Below are positions 1 to 6,789 of a stretch of 8,531 nucleotides of DNA, one piece after another (the stretch's first letter is position 1; each line of letters opens with the position of its first letter). The DNA comes from Ignavibacteriales bacterium (GTDB taxonomy: Bacteria > Bacteroidota > Ignavibacteria > Ignavibacteriales > Melioribacteraceae), in NCBI GenBank assembly GCA_007280825.1, contig QYQI01000051.1, positions 1 through 8,531 of the forward strand, read 5' to 3'. The notes below the pieces were generated by a model. The model was not told the origin of the DNA, made no database searches, and was given only the letters and a program-made list of their open reading frames with translations. The translations under genes and the position numbers were made by a program.

Positions 1-282
1 ATTTTGGCAAATTTAATTACAAAAAATGAAAAATTAATTGACGGTAAAATAATTATCGAAAAAAGAAAAGTTGTTAATAATCGCATTATAAAAGAAATCC
101 AAATTAAAAATGGTCTTAAAGAAAAACGTTTTATTGAATCGGTACGGTTATATTCAAAAACGGAAATTGAAAATGAATTCAAAAAAATTGACTTTACTCC
201 GGTATCTGTTTTCGGTGACTACGATGGGACCAATTATGATGAACAAAACTCTTCACGCTTAATATTATTTTTCAAAAAATGA
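1..282 (+). CDS. C-terminal part of a probable class I SAM-dependent methyltransferase (5' end outside window)
   Basis: The reading frame is open from the first base, so this is the 3' end of a longer gene; the TTG at 4 need not be a start. The visible ~93 residues end in a pattern I recognise from the tail of many small class I methyltransferases: a strand-rich segment, then R-L-Y-S-x-x-E-I-x-x-x-F near residue 48, then a VFGDYDG motif followed by S-S-R-L-I-L-F-F at the end. In that family this tail forms the last strands of the Rossmann-like sheet. The SAM-binding motifs would lie upstream, outside the window, so substrate and function cannot be told. The stop TGA overlaps the next start as ATGA, which suggests translational coupling to the lipoprotein gene. 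The family call is a pattern match from memory and is moderately sure. Confidence 0.62.
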   Translation: MLANLITKNEKLIDGKIIIEKRKVVNNRIIKEIQIKNGLKEKRFIESVRLYSKTEIENEFKKIDFTPVSVFGDYDGTNYDEQNSSRLILFFKK

Positions 283-848
283 AAAAAATAATATCTGCAT
301 TTTTAATCTTCTCTCTTGTCTCTTGTGATTTATTAACTACAAGAGATCCCGAACAACCCAATACTGCGGGCAATAGCAATATCCCGGCTACGAGTCCAGA
401 TATACTTTTTAATAATTTCAAATCATCTATACAAGACAAAATATTAGAAAATTATTTAGCATGCTTTGTAGATCCTTCTTTTTCGAATAGAAAATATAAA
501 TTCATTGCTGCAGCAGGTTTGGTATCGCAGTATCCTGTATTGATCGGTTGGAATCTAGATTCAGAAATACAATATTTCAAAAATATGAAAGCAAGATCAA
601 AAGATGGTCAATCAATTACTCTAACATTAAGTAACGGTAATAATACACAGCTTGGAGATAGTGCTGTTTATCAGTATGATTATTCATTATCTTTTCTGGC
701 AAATGATCAACCAGTTTCCAGCGAGTACAAAGGTTCGGTTCAATTCAAAATATATCAGGAAAGCAGTCTATGGGTTATAGGCGAATGGTATGATTTGCGA
801 AAGGATAATTTTTCTAGTTGGAGTGAATTAAAAGGGAGTCTCTATTAA
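279..848 (+). CDS. Small lipoprotein, possible NTF2-like fold
   Basis: A 189-residue protein with a clear lipoprotein signal peptide: MKK, a hydrophobic stretch (residues 4-14), then lipobox L-V-S-C with the lipidated cysteine at 16. A low-complexity linker rich in P, N, T and S (about 20-40) follows. The remaining domain (about 42-185) begins with a helix-like segment, continues as alternating strands, and ends in W-V-I-G-E-W-Y-D-L-R. That ending resembles the last strands of NTF2-like (SnoaL-type cone) domains; this fold is an inference. Residue 17 after the Cys is Asp; in E. coli this would favour inner-membrane retention, but the rule may not hold here. The start overlaps the upstream stop (ATGA) with no obvious Shine-Dalgarno, so translation probably depends on the gene before it. 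It appears distantly paralogous to the next gene. The specific function is unknown. Confidence 0.85.
   Translation: MKKIISAFLIFSLVSCDLLTTRDPEQPNTAGNSNIPATSPDILFNNFKSSIQDKILENYLACFVDPSFSNRKYKFIAAAGLVSQYPVLIGWNLDSEIQYFKNMKARSKDGQSITLTLSNGNNTQLGDSAVYQYDYSLSFLANDQPVSSEYKGSVQFKIYQESSLWVIGEWYDLRKDNFSSWSELKGSLY
833..838 (+). promoter_or_regulatory. Shine-Dalgarno for the second lipoprotein, placing its start at ATT 844
   Basis: AGGGAG lies five bases upstream of the in-frame ATT at 844. No ATG, GTG or TTG follows within the usual window. The next ATG (883) is 44 bases away and has no purine-rich site in front of it. The site sits inside the last codons of the preceding lipoprotein gene. Confidence 0.7.
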
Positions 849-1344
849 ACGGTTATTCTTTTACTGTTTAATTATTTTTGCTATGAACAGTTGCGTTAAT
901 CCGTTTGCGCCAAACATTGATGAAAACTTAGGAAGCAATGAAGGATTGATTAGTAATCAAACTGATATTGGTGGAGTTTTCCAAAATTTTCAATATGCAT
1001 ATACTTTTAAGGACACGTTAATTTATAGTCAAATAATTCATAAGGATTTTATTTTTATTTATACAGATTACACTGAAGAAGTAGTTAAAGTTAAGACTTG
1101 GGGAAAAGAGGAAGAAATAAAATACACATACGGATTATTCCAGAATTCACAACGGCTGGATCTTATTTGGAATAATATTGTTTCAATGACTAGTGATTCG
1201 ACACATGTTGTGAGAAGTTTTGATCTAACTGTTACTTTTAATCCGACTGATATTAATTATGTTAACGGGAGAGTAAATTTAACTTTAATTAAAGAAAACA
1301 ATAAATGGAAGATTCTCCGTTGGGTTGATGAATCTAGTTTCTAA
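844..1344 (+). CDS. Second small lipoprotein, apparently with an ATT start codon
   Basis: Starting at the first ATG (883) gives 153 residues with Cys at position 4 and no signal peptide. The same frame is open back to a stop at 829-831. Reading from ATT at 844 gives 166 residues beginning M-K-R-L-F-F-Y-C-L-I-I-F-A-M-N-S-C: a basic n-region, a hydrophobic core and a lipobox-like M-N-S-C with Cys at 17. No ATG/GTG/TTG exists between the stop and 883. The ATT overlaps the upstream TAA (ATTAA) and has AGGGAG five bases before it. The mature part resembles the preceding lipoprotein: a V-F-Q-N-F helix start, W-G-K-E-E-E-I-K-Y in the middle and a final G-R-V-N-L-T-L ... W-K-I-L-R-W-V-D. An NTF2-like fold is therefore plausible for both. 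Function is unknown. The gene is certain; the ATT start is inferred, and a sequencing error at 846 is the main alternative. Confidence 0.8.
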   Translation: MKRLFFYCLIIFAMNSCVNPFAPNIDENLGSNEGLISNQTDIGGVFQNFQYAYTFKDTLIYSQIIHKDFIFIYTDYTEEVVKVKTWGKEEEIKYTYGLFQNSQRLDLIWNNIVSMTSDSTHVVRSFDLTVTFNPTDINYVNGRVNLTLIKENNKWKILRWVDESSF

Positions 1345-1349
1345 AAATT

Positions 1350-2219
1350 ATGATAACATTTTATTTTCAAGAAGCATTTAAAATATTTAGAAAATCATCA
1401 CTTGCTACTGCAATTACAATAACTATAACTACTATTGCAGTAATATTGAGTACTATTTCAATTTTTCTTGTATTCAGTGCAAATACATTTTCAGATCAAA
1501 TAAAACGTTCCATTGAGGTTAATGTTTATTTAGATGATGATTTAACTCAAAACGGTATAGATGAATTAAAAATTGGAATTCAGAAAATTACGTCAGTACT
1601 TTCTGTTGAGTTTGTAAATAAAGATCAAGCTATTAAAAATTTTGTAAAAGAAACAGGACATGATTTTAGATCAGTGATTGATGAGAATCCTTTGCCTAAT
1701 TCTTTTATTGTTAAATTCAAACCACAACCATTGGATGAAACAAATATTGAGCGATTAACCGATCTGATTAGAAGAATGAAAGGGGTAACCGATGTTATAT
1801 ATGATTACAAAACAGTTTTGCGGATTTTAAACCTGTTAAAATCATTCGAGTACATTATTTACTTCTTATCAATTACCTTAATACTCTTAGCAACTTATCT
1901 TGTCTATAGTAATAATAAAATACAGATGTATGGTAATAGAAATCATTATCTGACTATGAAATTAGTTGGCGCCAAAATTAGTACGATGAAAATCCCTCTG
2001 ATATTGAATGGAATAATTATTGGGATTATATCATCTCTAATTTGTGTGATCTTATTCAATGTAATATCGGTTTTATTGACTAAAGCTCTGATCAATTTTA
2101 ATTTTACTAATCCGATTAAGTTAATGGATTTATTTATTTTGTTGATAGGGATCGTATTAGGTTTTGTTGGTAGTTTTATCTCTTCCTTAAAAATTTCTCA
2201 ATTACTAGAAGAGAAATAA
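1350..2219 (+). CDS. ftsX: FtsX-like cell-division ABC transporter permease
   Basis: 289 residues with the FtsX layout: a short cytoplasmic N-terminus with a basic patch (K-I-F-R-K), TM1 at about 20-44, an extracytoplasmic domain at about 55-155, then TM2 (about 166-186), TM3 (about 217-245) and TM4 (about 259-281). The external domain carries the family pattern: E-V-N-V-Y-L-D-D near 56-63, V-E-F-V-N-K-D-Q-A near 86-94, and N-P-L-P-N-S-F-I-V-K near 113-122. The M-K-L-V-G-A segment (203-208) after TM2 matches the conserved cytoplasmic loop. In the family, FtsX pairs with the ATPase FtsE and controls periplasmic peptidoglycan hydrolases at the division site. No ftsE lies next to it here; the genes before it are two lipoproteins. 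The start is five bases after the previous stop, with no clear Shine-Dalgarno, consistent with coupling. The length is normal for the family. Confidence 0.92.
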   Translation: MITFYFQEAFKIFRKSSLATAITITITTIAVILSTISIFLVFSANTFSDQIKRSIEVNVYLDDDLTQNGIDELKIGIQKITSVLSVEFVNKDQAIKNFVKETGHDFRSVIDENPLPNSFIVKFKPQPLDETNIERLTDLIRRMKGVTDVIYDYKTVLRILNLLKSFEYIIYFLSITLILLATYLVYSNNKIQMYGNRNHYLTMKLVGAKISTMKIPLILNGIIIGIISSLICVILFNVISVLLTKALINFNFTNPIKLMDLFILLIGIVLGFVGSFISSLKISQLLEEK

Positions 2220-2322
2220 ATAAAAACTATTAGAACATATTTTGAATCTATGGATAATGATTTTATTAATCCTCAGCTTATTAACCTAGAGCTTAAAGAA
2301 AAGCCGATTTAGAGTATAGTAA
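2220..2322 (+). other. ftsX-UXS gap with a short in-frame continuation of ftsX
   Basis: A 103-base AT-rich gap. The ftsX frame remains open for 30 codons beyond its TAA (2220-2309) up to TAG at 2310-2312, and contains an ATG at 2250 that would encode a 20-residue peptide beginning M-D-N-D-F-I-N. No Shine-Dalgarno precedes that ATG. A weak promoter-like pair (TTGAAT at 2242, TATTAA at 2264) is present, but in DNA this AT-rich it is not convincing. I do not call a gene or promoter here. Confidence 0.3.
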
Positions 2323-3270
2323 ATGAAAAAAAAAGTTGCTGTAGTTACTGGCGGTGCCGGATTTCTTGGTTCTCATCTTTGTGATAAACTTATTGATGAA
2401 GGTATAGAGGTTATCTGTTTGGATAATCTGCTCACAGGACGAATTGAAAATATTCAACACTTATTGACTAATAAAAATTTTCGATATATCAATTTAGATG
2501 TAACTAATTATATCCAAATTTCTTCTGATGTTGACTATGTTCTGCATTTCGCTTCGCCTGCCAGCCCAATAGATTATCTAAAATATCCCATTCAAACATT
2601 AAAAGTTGGTTCATTAGGAACACATAAAGCACTTGGTTTAGCTAAAGAAAAGAATGCAACATTTTTATTGGCTTCTACATCAGAAGTTTACGGAGATCCG
2701 CTCATTCATCCTCAGAATGAAGAGTATTGGGGAAATGTAAATCCTGTTGGTCCTCGTGGAGTTTACGATGAAGCCAAGCGTTTTGCTGAAGCATTAACTA
2801 TGGCTTATCATAACTTTCATAATCTTGATACAAGAATCGTTCGTATTTTTAACACTTATGGTTCGAGAATGCGTCTTGATGACGGACGTGCCCTGCCGGC
2901 TTTTATTTCTCAAGCTTTGAAGAATGAAGATATTACAGTTTTTGGTGATGGCTCACAAACAAGAAGTTTCTGTTATGTTGATGATTTGATAGATGGAATT
3001 CTTAAACTTCTTTTATCCCACGAAACATTACCTGTAAATATTGGCAACCCAAATGAAATTACGATCGAAGATTTTGCAAAAGAAATAATCCATTTAACTA
3101 ATTCTAAAAGTAAAATTGTTTATAAAGAATTACCGGTTGATGATCCAAAAGTACGCCAACCTGATATCACACGAGCAAAAGAAATTTTAGGATGGGAACC
3201 AAAAGTCAGCAGGGAAGAAGGACTTAGAATTACATTGGAATACTTTAAGAAGGAATTGAAACAAAAGTAG
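2323..3270 (+). CDS. UDP-glucuronate decarboxylase (UDP-xylose synthase)-type extended SDR
   Basis: A 315-residue extended short-chain dehydrogenase/reductase. The NAD-binding Rossmann motif G-G-A-G-F-L-G is at 10-16, followed by an acidic L-D-N near 33-35. F-A-S-P-A-S-P near 77-82 and the downstream Y-P-I-Q-T-L-K-V are typical of UXS rather than GalE or RmlB. The active site is complete: S-T-S-E-V-Y-G-D-P (118-126), Y148 and K152 of YxxxK in V-Y-D-E-A-K-R. R-I-F-N-T-Y-G (174-180), R-S-F-C-Y-V-D (215-221) and V-R-Q-P-D (277-281) line the nucleotide-sugar site in relatives. UXS enzymes oxidise UDP-glucuronate at C4, decarboxylate it and reduce the product to UDP-xylose, a precursor for surface polysaccharide. 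Related 4,6-dehydratase or epimerase activity cannot be excluded from sequence alone. A 103-base gap separates it from ftsX; the Shine-Dalgarno is weak (AGAG at 2311). Confidence 0.88.
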   Translation: MKKKVAVVTGGAGFLGSHLCDKLIDEGIEVICLDNLLTGRIENIQHLLTNKNFRYINLDVTNYIQISSDVDYVLHFASPASPIDYLKYPIQTLKVGSLGTHKALGLAKEKNATFLLASTSEVYGDPLIHPQNEEYWGNVNPVGPRGVYDEAKRFAEALTMAYHNFHNLDTRIVRIFNTYGSRMRLDDGRALPAFISQALKNEDITVFGDGSQTRSFCYVDDLIDGILKLLLSHETLPVNIGNPNEITIEDFAKEIIHLTNSKSKIVYKELPVDDPKVRQPDITRAKEILGWEPKVSREEGLRITLEYFKKELKQK

Positions 3271-3305
3271 TATTAATGAGATTTTATTTTAATTGTAATC
3301 CAAAT

Positions 3306-3337
3306 AAAAAAACCCCGACATAATCGGGGTTTTTTTT
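3306..3337. terminator. Bidirectional intrinsic terminator between UXS gene and groEL
   Basis: A perfect 6-bp stem CCCCGA (3313-3318) / TCGGGG (3324-3329) encloses a 5-base loop CATAA. It is preceded by seven A and followed by eight T, so it reads as hairpin plus U-tract on both strands. It lies 42 bases after the UXS stop and 32 bases after the groEL stop, between convergent genes, and should end both transcripts. Confidence 0.93.
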
Positions 3338-3361
3338 GAACCTTGAATCTTAAAACTGATC

Positions 3362-4996
3362 TTAGTACATCCCGTCCATACCGCCGCCGTGAGGCATCTG
3401 AGGCATTGCTTCTTTTTCTTCTTTCTTTTCGTAAACAACGGCTTCAGTTGTTAGTAACAATGCAGAAACTGATGCAGCATTTTCAAGCGCGGTTCTTGCA
3501 ACCTTTGTTGGGTCTATAACTCCACTCTTGATTAAGTTCTCATATTTTTCTGATGCAGCATTAAATCCAAAATCACCTTTACCTTCAAGAACTTTGTTCA
3601 AAACTACTGCACCTTCAAAACCAGCGTTAGCAGCAATTTGTTTTAACGGTTCTTCTAATGCTTTAGCGATTATCTTGATACCGGTATTCTGATCTGGATT
3701 CTCACCTTGTAGTTTTTCTAAGGAAGCAATAGCTCTTACCATAGAAACTCCACCACCGGCAATAATACCTTCTTCTACTGCTGCACGTGTTGCATGAAGC
3801 GCATCTTCAACGCGAGCTTTCTTCTCTTTCATTTCAACTTCTGTAGCTGCACCGATCTTCAATACAGCAACACCACCTGAAAGTTTTGCAAGTCTTTCCT
3901 GTAATTTTTCTTTATCGTAATCTGAAGTTGTCTTTTCGATCTGTGATTTGATTTCGTTAATTCTTTTCTTGATGTCGTCGGATTTACCAGCACCTTCAAC
4001 GATTGTAGTATTGTCTTTATCAATAGTGATCTTTTTAGCTTTGCCAAGATATTCAAGTGTAGCGTTTTCAAGTTTGAAGCCGCGTTCCTCTGAAATTACA
4101 GTTCCATTTGTGAGAACTGCAATATCTTCCAACATAGCTTTTCTTCTATCGCCGAATCCAGGAGCTTTAACAGCACAAACTTTCAATGTACCACGCAATT
4201 TGTTTACAACTAATGTTGCAAGAGCTTCACCTTCAAGATCTTCAGCAATAATTAGAAGTTGTTTACCTGCTTGAGCAATCTTTTCAAGAATAGGAAGAAG
4301 ATCTTTCATAGCAGAGATTTTTTTATCGTGGATTAAAATGTATGTATCTTCTAAAGAAGCTTCCATTGATTCTGAATTTGTAACGAAGTATGGTGAAAGG
4401 TATCCGCGATCAAATTGCATACCTTCAACAACTTCAAGAGAAGTTTCTGCAGATTTGCTTTCTTCGACAGTGATAACACCATCCTTACCAACTTTTTCCA
4501 TTGCATCAGCAATCAAGTTACCGATTGTTTTATCGTTGTTAGCAGAGATTGAACCGATCTGAGCAATTTCTTCGCGTCCGCCGACTTCTTTGCTGATTGA
4601 TTTCAGATACTCGACAATCTTTATAACTGCGAGATCAATACCGCGTTTCAAATCCATTGGATTTGCGCCTGCTGTTACGTTCTTTAAGCCTTCACGGTAA
4701 ATTGCTTGTGCAAGAACTGTTGCTGTGGTTGTTCCATCACCTGCAACATCGCTGGTCTTTGAAGCAACTTCGCGAACCATTTGAGCACCCATATTCTCAA
4801 CCGGGTTTTCAAATTCGATCTCTTTTGCAACTGTAACGCCATCTTTTGTTACTGTTGGTGCACCGTATTTTTTGTCAATAATTACATTTCTTCCTTTAGG
4901 ACCAAGTGTAACTTTAACTGCATTAGCTAGTTTATCAACACCCGCTTTGAGAGCGCTTCTTGCATCGCTGCCGTATTCTACAATTTTTGCTGCCAT
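3362..4996 (-). CDS. groL: Chaperonin GroEL (Cpn60, Hsp60)
   Basis: 544 residues, the standard length for bacterial GroEL. It is the subunit of the cytosolic double-ring chaperonin that folds proteins with ATP and the GroES lid. Nucleotide-binding signatures are intact: T-L-G-P-K-G-R-N-V (30-38), D-G-V-T-V-A-K-E-I (52-60, D52) and G-D-G-T-T-T-A-T-V (86-94, D87). The family signature A-A-V-E-E-G-I-I-A-G-G-G occurs near 405-416. The C-terminus ends in a Gly/Met tail (G-G-G-M-D-G-M-Y), typical of the chamber-floor GGM tail but short. The start is supported by GGAG (5004-5007), seven bases upstream. It is 32 bases downstream of groES in the same operon, so it should share the promoter and CIRCE control. 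Nothing in it looks degenerate. Confidence 0.98.
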   Translation of the reverse strand: MAAKIVEYGSDARSALKAGVDKLANAVKVTLGPKGRNVIIDKKYGAPTVTKDGVTVAKEIEFENPVENMGAQMVREVASKTSDVAGDGTTTATVLAQAIYREGLKNVTAGANPMDLKRGIDLAVIKIVEYLKSISKEVGGREEIAQIGSISANNDKTIGNLIADAMEKVGKDGVITVEESKSAETSLEVVEGMQFDRGYLSPYFVTNSESMEASLEDTYILIHDKKISAMKDLLPILEKIAQAGKQLLIIAEDLEGEALATLVVNKLRGTLKVCAVKAPGFGDRRKAMLEDIAVLTNGTVISEERGFKLENATLEYLGKAKKITIDKDNTTIVEGAGKSDDIKKRINEIKSQIEKTTSDYDKEKLQERLAKLSGGVAVLKIGAATEVEMKEKKARVEDALHATRAAVEEGIIAGGGVSMVRAIASLEKLQGENPDQNTGIKIIAKALEEPLKQIAANAGFEGAVVLNKVLEGKGDFGFNAASEKYENLIKSGVIDPTKVARTALENAASVSALLLTTEAVVYEKKEEKEAMPQMPHGGGMDGMY

Positions 4997-5028
4997 AATT
5001 ATTCTCCAATTTTATTATTCAAACTTTT

Positions 5029-5325
5029 TTATTTAACTATTCCGTAAACATCGCTCTCGCGCATGATTAAATATTCTTCACCATCAATTTTTATTTCTGT
5101 ACCTGAATATTTACCATAAAGAACTACATCTCCAACTTTAACATTCATTGCTACAAGCTTACCTTCTTCCGTAACTTTTCCTGCACCAACTGCAACTATA
5201 GTTCCTTCAATTGGTTTTTCTTTTGCTGTATCCGGAAGAATGATTCCACCTTTGGTAGTTTCTTCTGCTTCTTTTGCTTTTACAATTACTCTGTCGCCTA
5301 ATGGTTTGATTTTAAAATCTGCCAT
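5029..5325 (-). CDS. groS: Co-chaperonin GroES (Cpn10)
   Basis: 98 residues, normal for GroES. The protein forms the heptameric lid of GroEL. The signature I-K-P-L-G-D-R-V-I-V is at 6-15, the mobile loop that contacts GroEL covers about 17-34 with the hydrophobic tripeptide I-I-L at 28-30, and the acidic/Gly-rich roof region (V-G-A-G near 47) follows. The start codon has a perfect AGGAGG Shine-Dalgarno (5333-5338) seven bases upstream, the best ribosome site in the window. It is the first gene of the groES-groEL operon, with a promoter and CIRCE directly upstream. Confidence 0.98.
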   Translation of the reverse strand: MADFKIKPLGDRVIVKAKEAEETTKGGIILPDTAKEKPIEGTIVAVGAGKVTEEGKLVAMNVKVGDVVLYGKYSGTEIKIDGEEYLIMRESDVYGIVK

Positions 5326-5353
5326 AGTTAGACCTCCTATATTGATTGTTTGA

Positions 5354-5380
5354 TTAGCACTCTAAATTAACGAGCGCCAA
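5354..5380 (-). promoter_or_regulatory. CIRCE operator (HrcA repressor binding site) of groES-groEL
   Basis: An inverted repeat with 9-base arms and a 9-base spacer. The groES-proximal arm TTAGCACTC (5354-5362) matches the CIRCE consensus exactly. The distal arm GAGCGCCAA (5372-5380) differs from GAGTGCTAA at two places. Read on the coding (-) strand the arms are TTGGCGCTC and GAGTGCTAA, so both differences become G-U pairs and a full 9-bp stem is still possible in RNA. It lies 28 bases upstream of the groES start and abuts the -10 box, the usual position for repression by HrcA. The hrcA gene is not in this window. Confidence 0.93.
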
Positions 5381-5407
5381 TATATGGAAGGTTAATTTAT
5401 TTGTCAA
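5379..5407 (-). promoter_or_regulatory. Sigma70-type promoter of groES-groEL
   Basis: On the - strand a perfect -35 TTGACA (5407-5402) is followed after 17 bases by TATATT (5384-5379) as -10. Transcription should begin near 5372. The last two bases of the -10 box are also the first two of the CIRCE distal arm, so bound HrcA would block RNA polymerase directly. The form is the classical -35/-10 type, not the -33/-7 type of Bacteroidia. Confidence 0.85.
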
Positions 5408-5487
5408 GAATTGTTAGTAAATAAGCAGAAAATGAAGAAAATAATTGATAAGAGAGGGAAGATGTTAAACTTTTAATAAGGTTGAAT
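5408..5487. other. Spacer between purB and the groES promoter, no terminator seen
   Basis: An 80-base AT-rich stretch downstream of purB. The only inverted repeat I see is a 5-bp all-A/T stem (TTAAA/TTTAA, 5465-5476), too weak for an intrinsic terminator. purB transcripts may therefore run on into groES-groEL unless a factor-dependent terminator acts here. Confidence 0.5.
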
Positions 5488-6789
5488 TTAGCTCATTTCT
5501 ATTGATCTTGAAAAAATATAATCAACATTCTTCAAGAGTTTATCCGGATCGAATAATTCTTCAACTTCCTTTAGTGATAGGATTTTTTTTACTTCAGATG
5601 AATTTAATAGTTCATCTTTGAGGTTCTTAGATGAATTTTCCCAGACTTTCATAGCTGAAGTCTGAACGACCGCATAAGCATCTTCGCGCGACATTCCTTT
5701 CTCTGTTAGTTTAAGAAGTACAGCTTGAGAGAAAATTAATCCGCGTGTTAGATTAAGATTCTTCAACATATTTTCCGGGTAGATAATTAAATTATCTATT
5801 AGTTTAACTGTAAGACCTAAAGCGTAATCCAGTGCAATACAAGAATCCGGAATGATAACTCTTTCAACTGATGAATGTGAAATATCACGTTCATGCCAAA
5901 GAGCAACATTCTCTAATGCTGCAATAGAATTTCCGCGAAGAATTCTTGCAATGCCGGTAATTCTTTCACTGACGATTGGATTTCTTTTATGCGGCATTGC
6001 CGAGGAACCTTTTTGACCTTTTGAAAAAAATTCTTCTGCTTCTAAAACTTCAGTTCTTTGGAGATGACGAATCTCGATTGCAATTTTTTCTAATGAAGAA
6101 CCAATAATTGCAAGAACAGATAGGAACTCTGCATGACGGTCTCTTTGCACAACTTGTGTTGCAACAGGCTCAGGTTTTAATCCGAGTTTTTTACAAACAT
6201 ATTCTTCAACCTTTGGTGAAAGATGTTCAAACGTACCAACTGCACCGGAGATTTTTCCAGTACTTACTGAACCAACAGCATGCTGAAGACGTTCGATATT
6301 TCTTTTTGATTCTTCATACCAGAGAGCAAATTTTAAACCCATCGAATAAGCTTCTGCATGAATTCCATGACTTCTTCCAACGCAAATTGTTTTTTTATGT
6401 TCAAGTGCTCGTTTCTTCAAAACTTGTTTTAGATCGTAAAGATTTCTTAATAGTAATTCACCCGCAGCTTTCATTTGACAAGCAAGAGCAGTATCTAAAA
6501 CATCGGAAGATGTCATTCCATAATGAATGTGCCGCGAAGCAGGACCGACATATTCAGCAACATTTGTTAAGAAGGCTATTACATCGTGTTTTGTAGTCTC
6601 TTCAATTTCTAATACTCGTTTAAGATCGAAATTGGATTTACTTTTTATTTGTTCAAAATCAGATTTAGAAATTTCTCCCATTTCTGCCCGTGCTTCGCAT
6701 GCAAGAATCTCAACCTTCAACCAAGTTTCTAATTTGAATTGATCATTCCAAATTTTTCCCATCTCGGGACGAGTATATCTTTCAATCAT
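5488..6789 (-). CDS. purB: Adenylosuccinate lyase
   Basis: 433 residues, typical of the PurB branch of the fumarase/aspartase superfamily. The enzyme removes fumarate from SAICAR and from adenylosuccinate in purine synthesis, in the cytosol as a tetramer. Conserved regions are intact: E-T-T-K-H-D-V (64-70, H68), H-Y-G-M-T-S-S-D (89-96), G-R-S-H-G-I-H-A (138-145, H141 as the likely general acid) and the superfamily loop K-G-S-S-A-M-P-H-K-R-N-P (260-271), which carries the catalytic Ser (S262 or S263). The start codon directly follows the htrA stop (TAAATG, no gap). Its Shine-Dalgarno (GGAG, 6802-6805, followed by AAG) lies inside the end of htrA, so translation is probably coupled. No purine-pathway genes are nearby, so the operon is functionally mixed. 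Confidence 0.97.
   Translation of the reverse strand: MIERYTRPEMGKIWNDQFKLETWLKVEILACEARAEMGEISKSDFEQIKSKSNFDLKRVLEIEETTKHDVIAFLTNVAEYVGPASRHIHYGMTSSDVLDTALACQMKAAGELLLRNLYDLKQVLKKRALEHKKTICVGRSHGIHAEAYSMGLKFALWYEESKRNIERLQHAVGSVSTGKISGAVGTFEHLSPKVEEYVCKKLGLKPEPVATQVVQRDRHAEFLSVLAIIGSSLEKIAIEIRHLQRTEVLEAEEFFSKGQKGSSAMPHKRNPIVSERITGIARILRGNSIAALENVALWHERDISHSSVERVIIPDSCIALDYALGLTVKLIDNLIIYPENMLKNLNLTRGLIFSQAVLLKLTEKGMSREDAYAVVQTSAMKVWENSSKNLKDELLNSSEVKKILSLKEVEELFDPDKLLKNVDYIFSRSIEMS

Noticed and set aside
883..1344. Second lipoprotein starting at the ATG at 883
   Set aside because: It would delete the whole signal peptide and leave a Cys at position 4. No Shine-Dalgarno precedes 883, whereas the ATT at 844 has one.
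2242..2269. Promoter for the UXS gene (TTGAAT-N16-TATTAA)
   Set aside because: Only four of six matches per box at best, in sequence so AT-rich that such pairs are common; not supported.
3948..4562. Open frames on the + strand opposite groEL (3948-4274 and 4338-4562)
   Set aside because: Both are antisense to intact groEL, have Ser-rich nonsense-like translations and no ribosome site; they are shadows.
5465..5476. Inverted repeat TTAAA-CT-TTTAA downstream of purB as terminator
   Set aside because: The stem is five A/T pairs with a two-base loop and no U-tract on the relevant strand; far too weak.
6108..6596. 162-codon open frame on the + strand opposite purB
   Set aside because: It lies entirely antisense to a highly conserved purB, and the translation is a low-quality, Gln/His/Leu-rich sequence with no recognisable motif; it is a shadow of purB codon usage.
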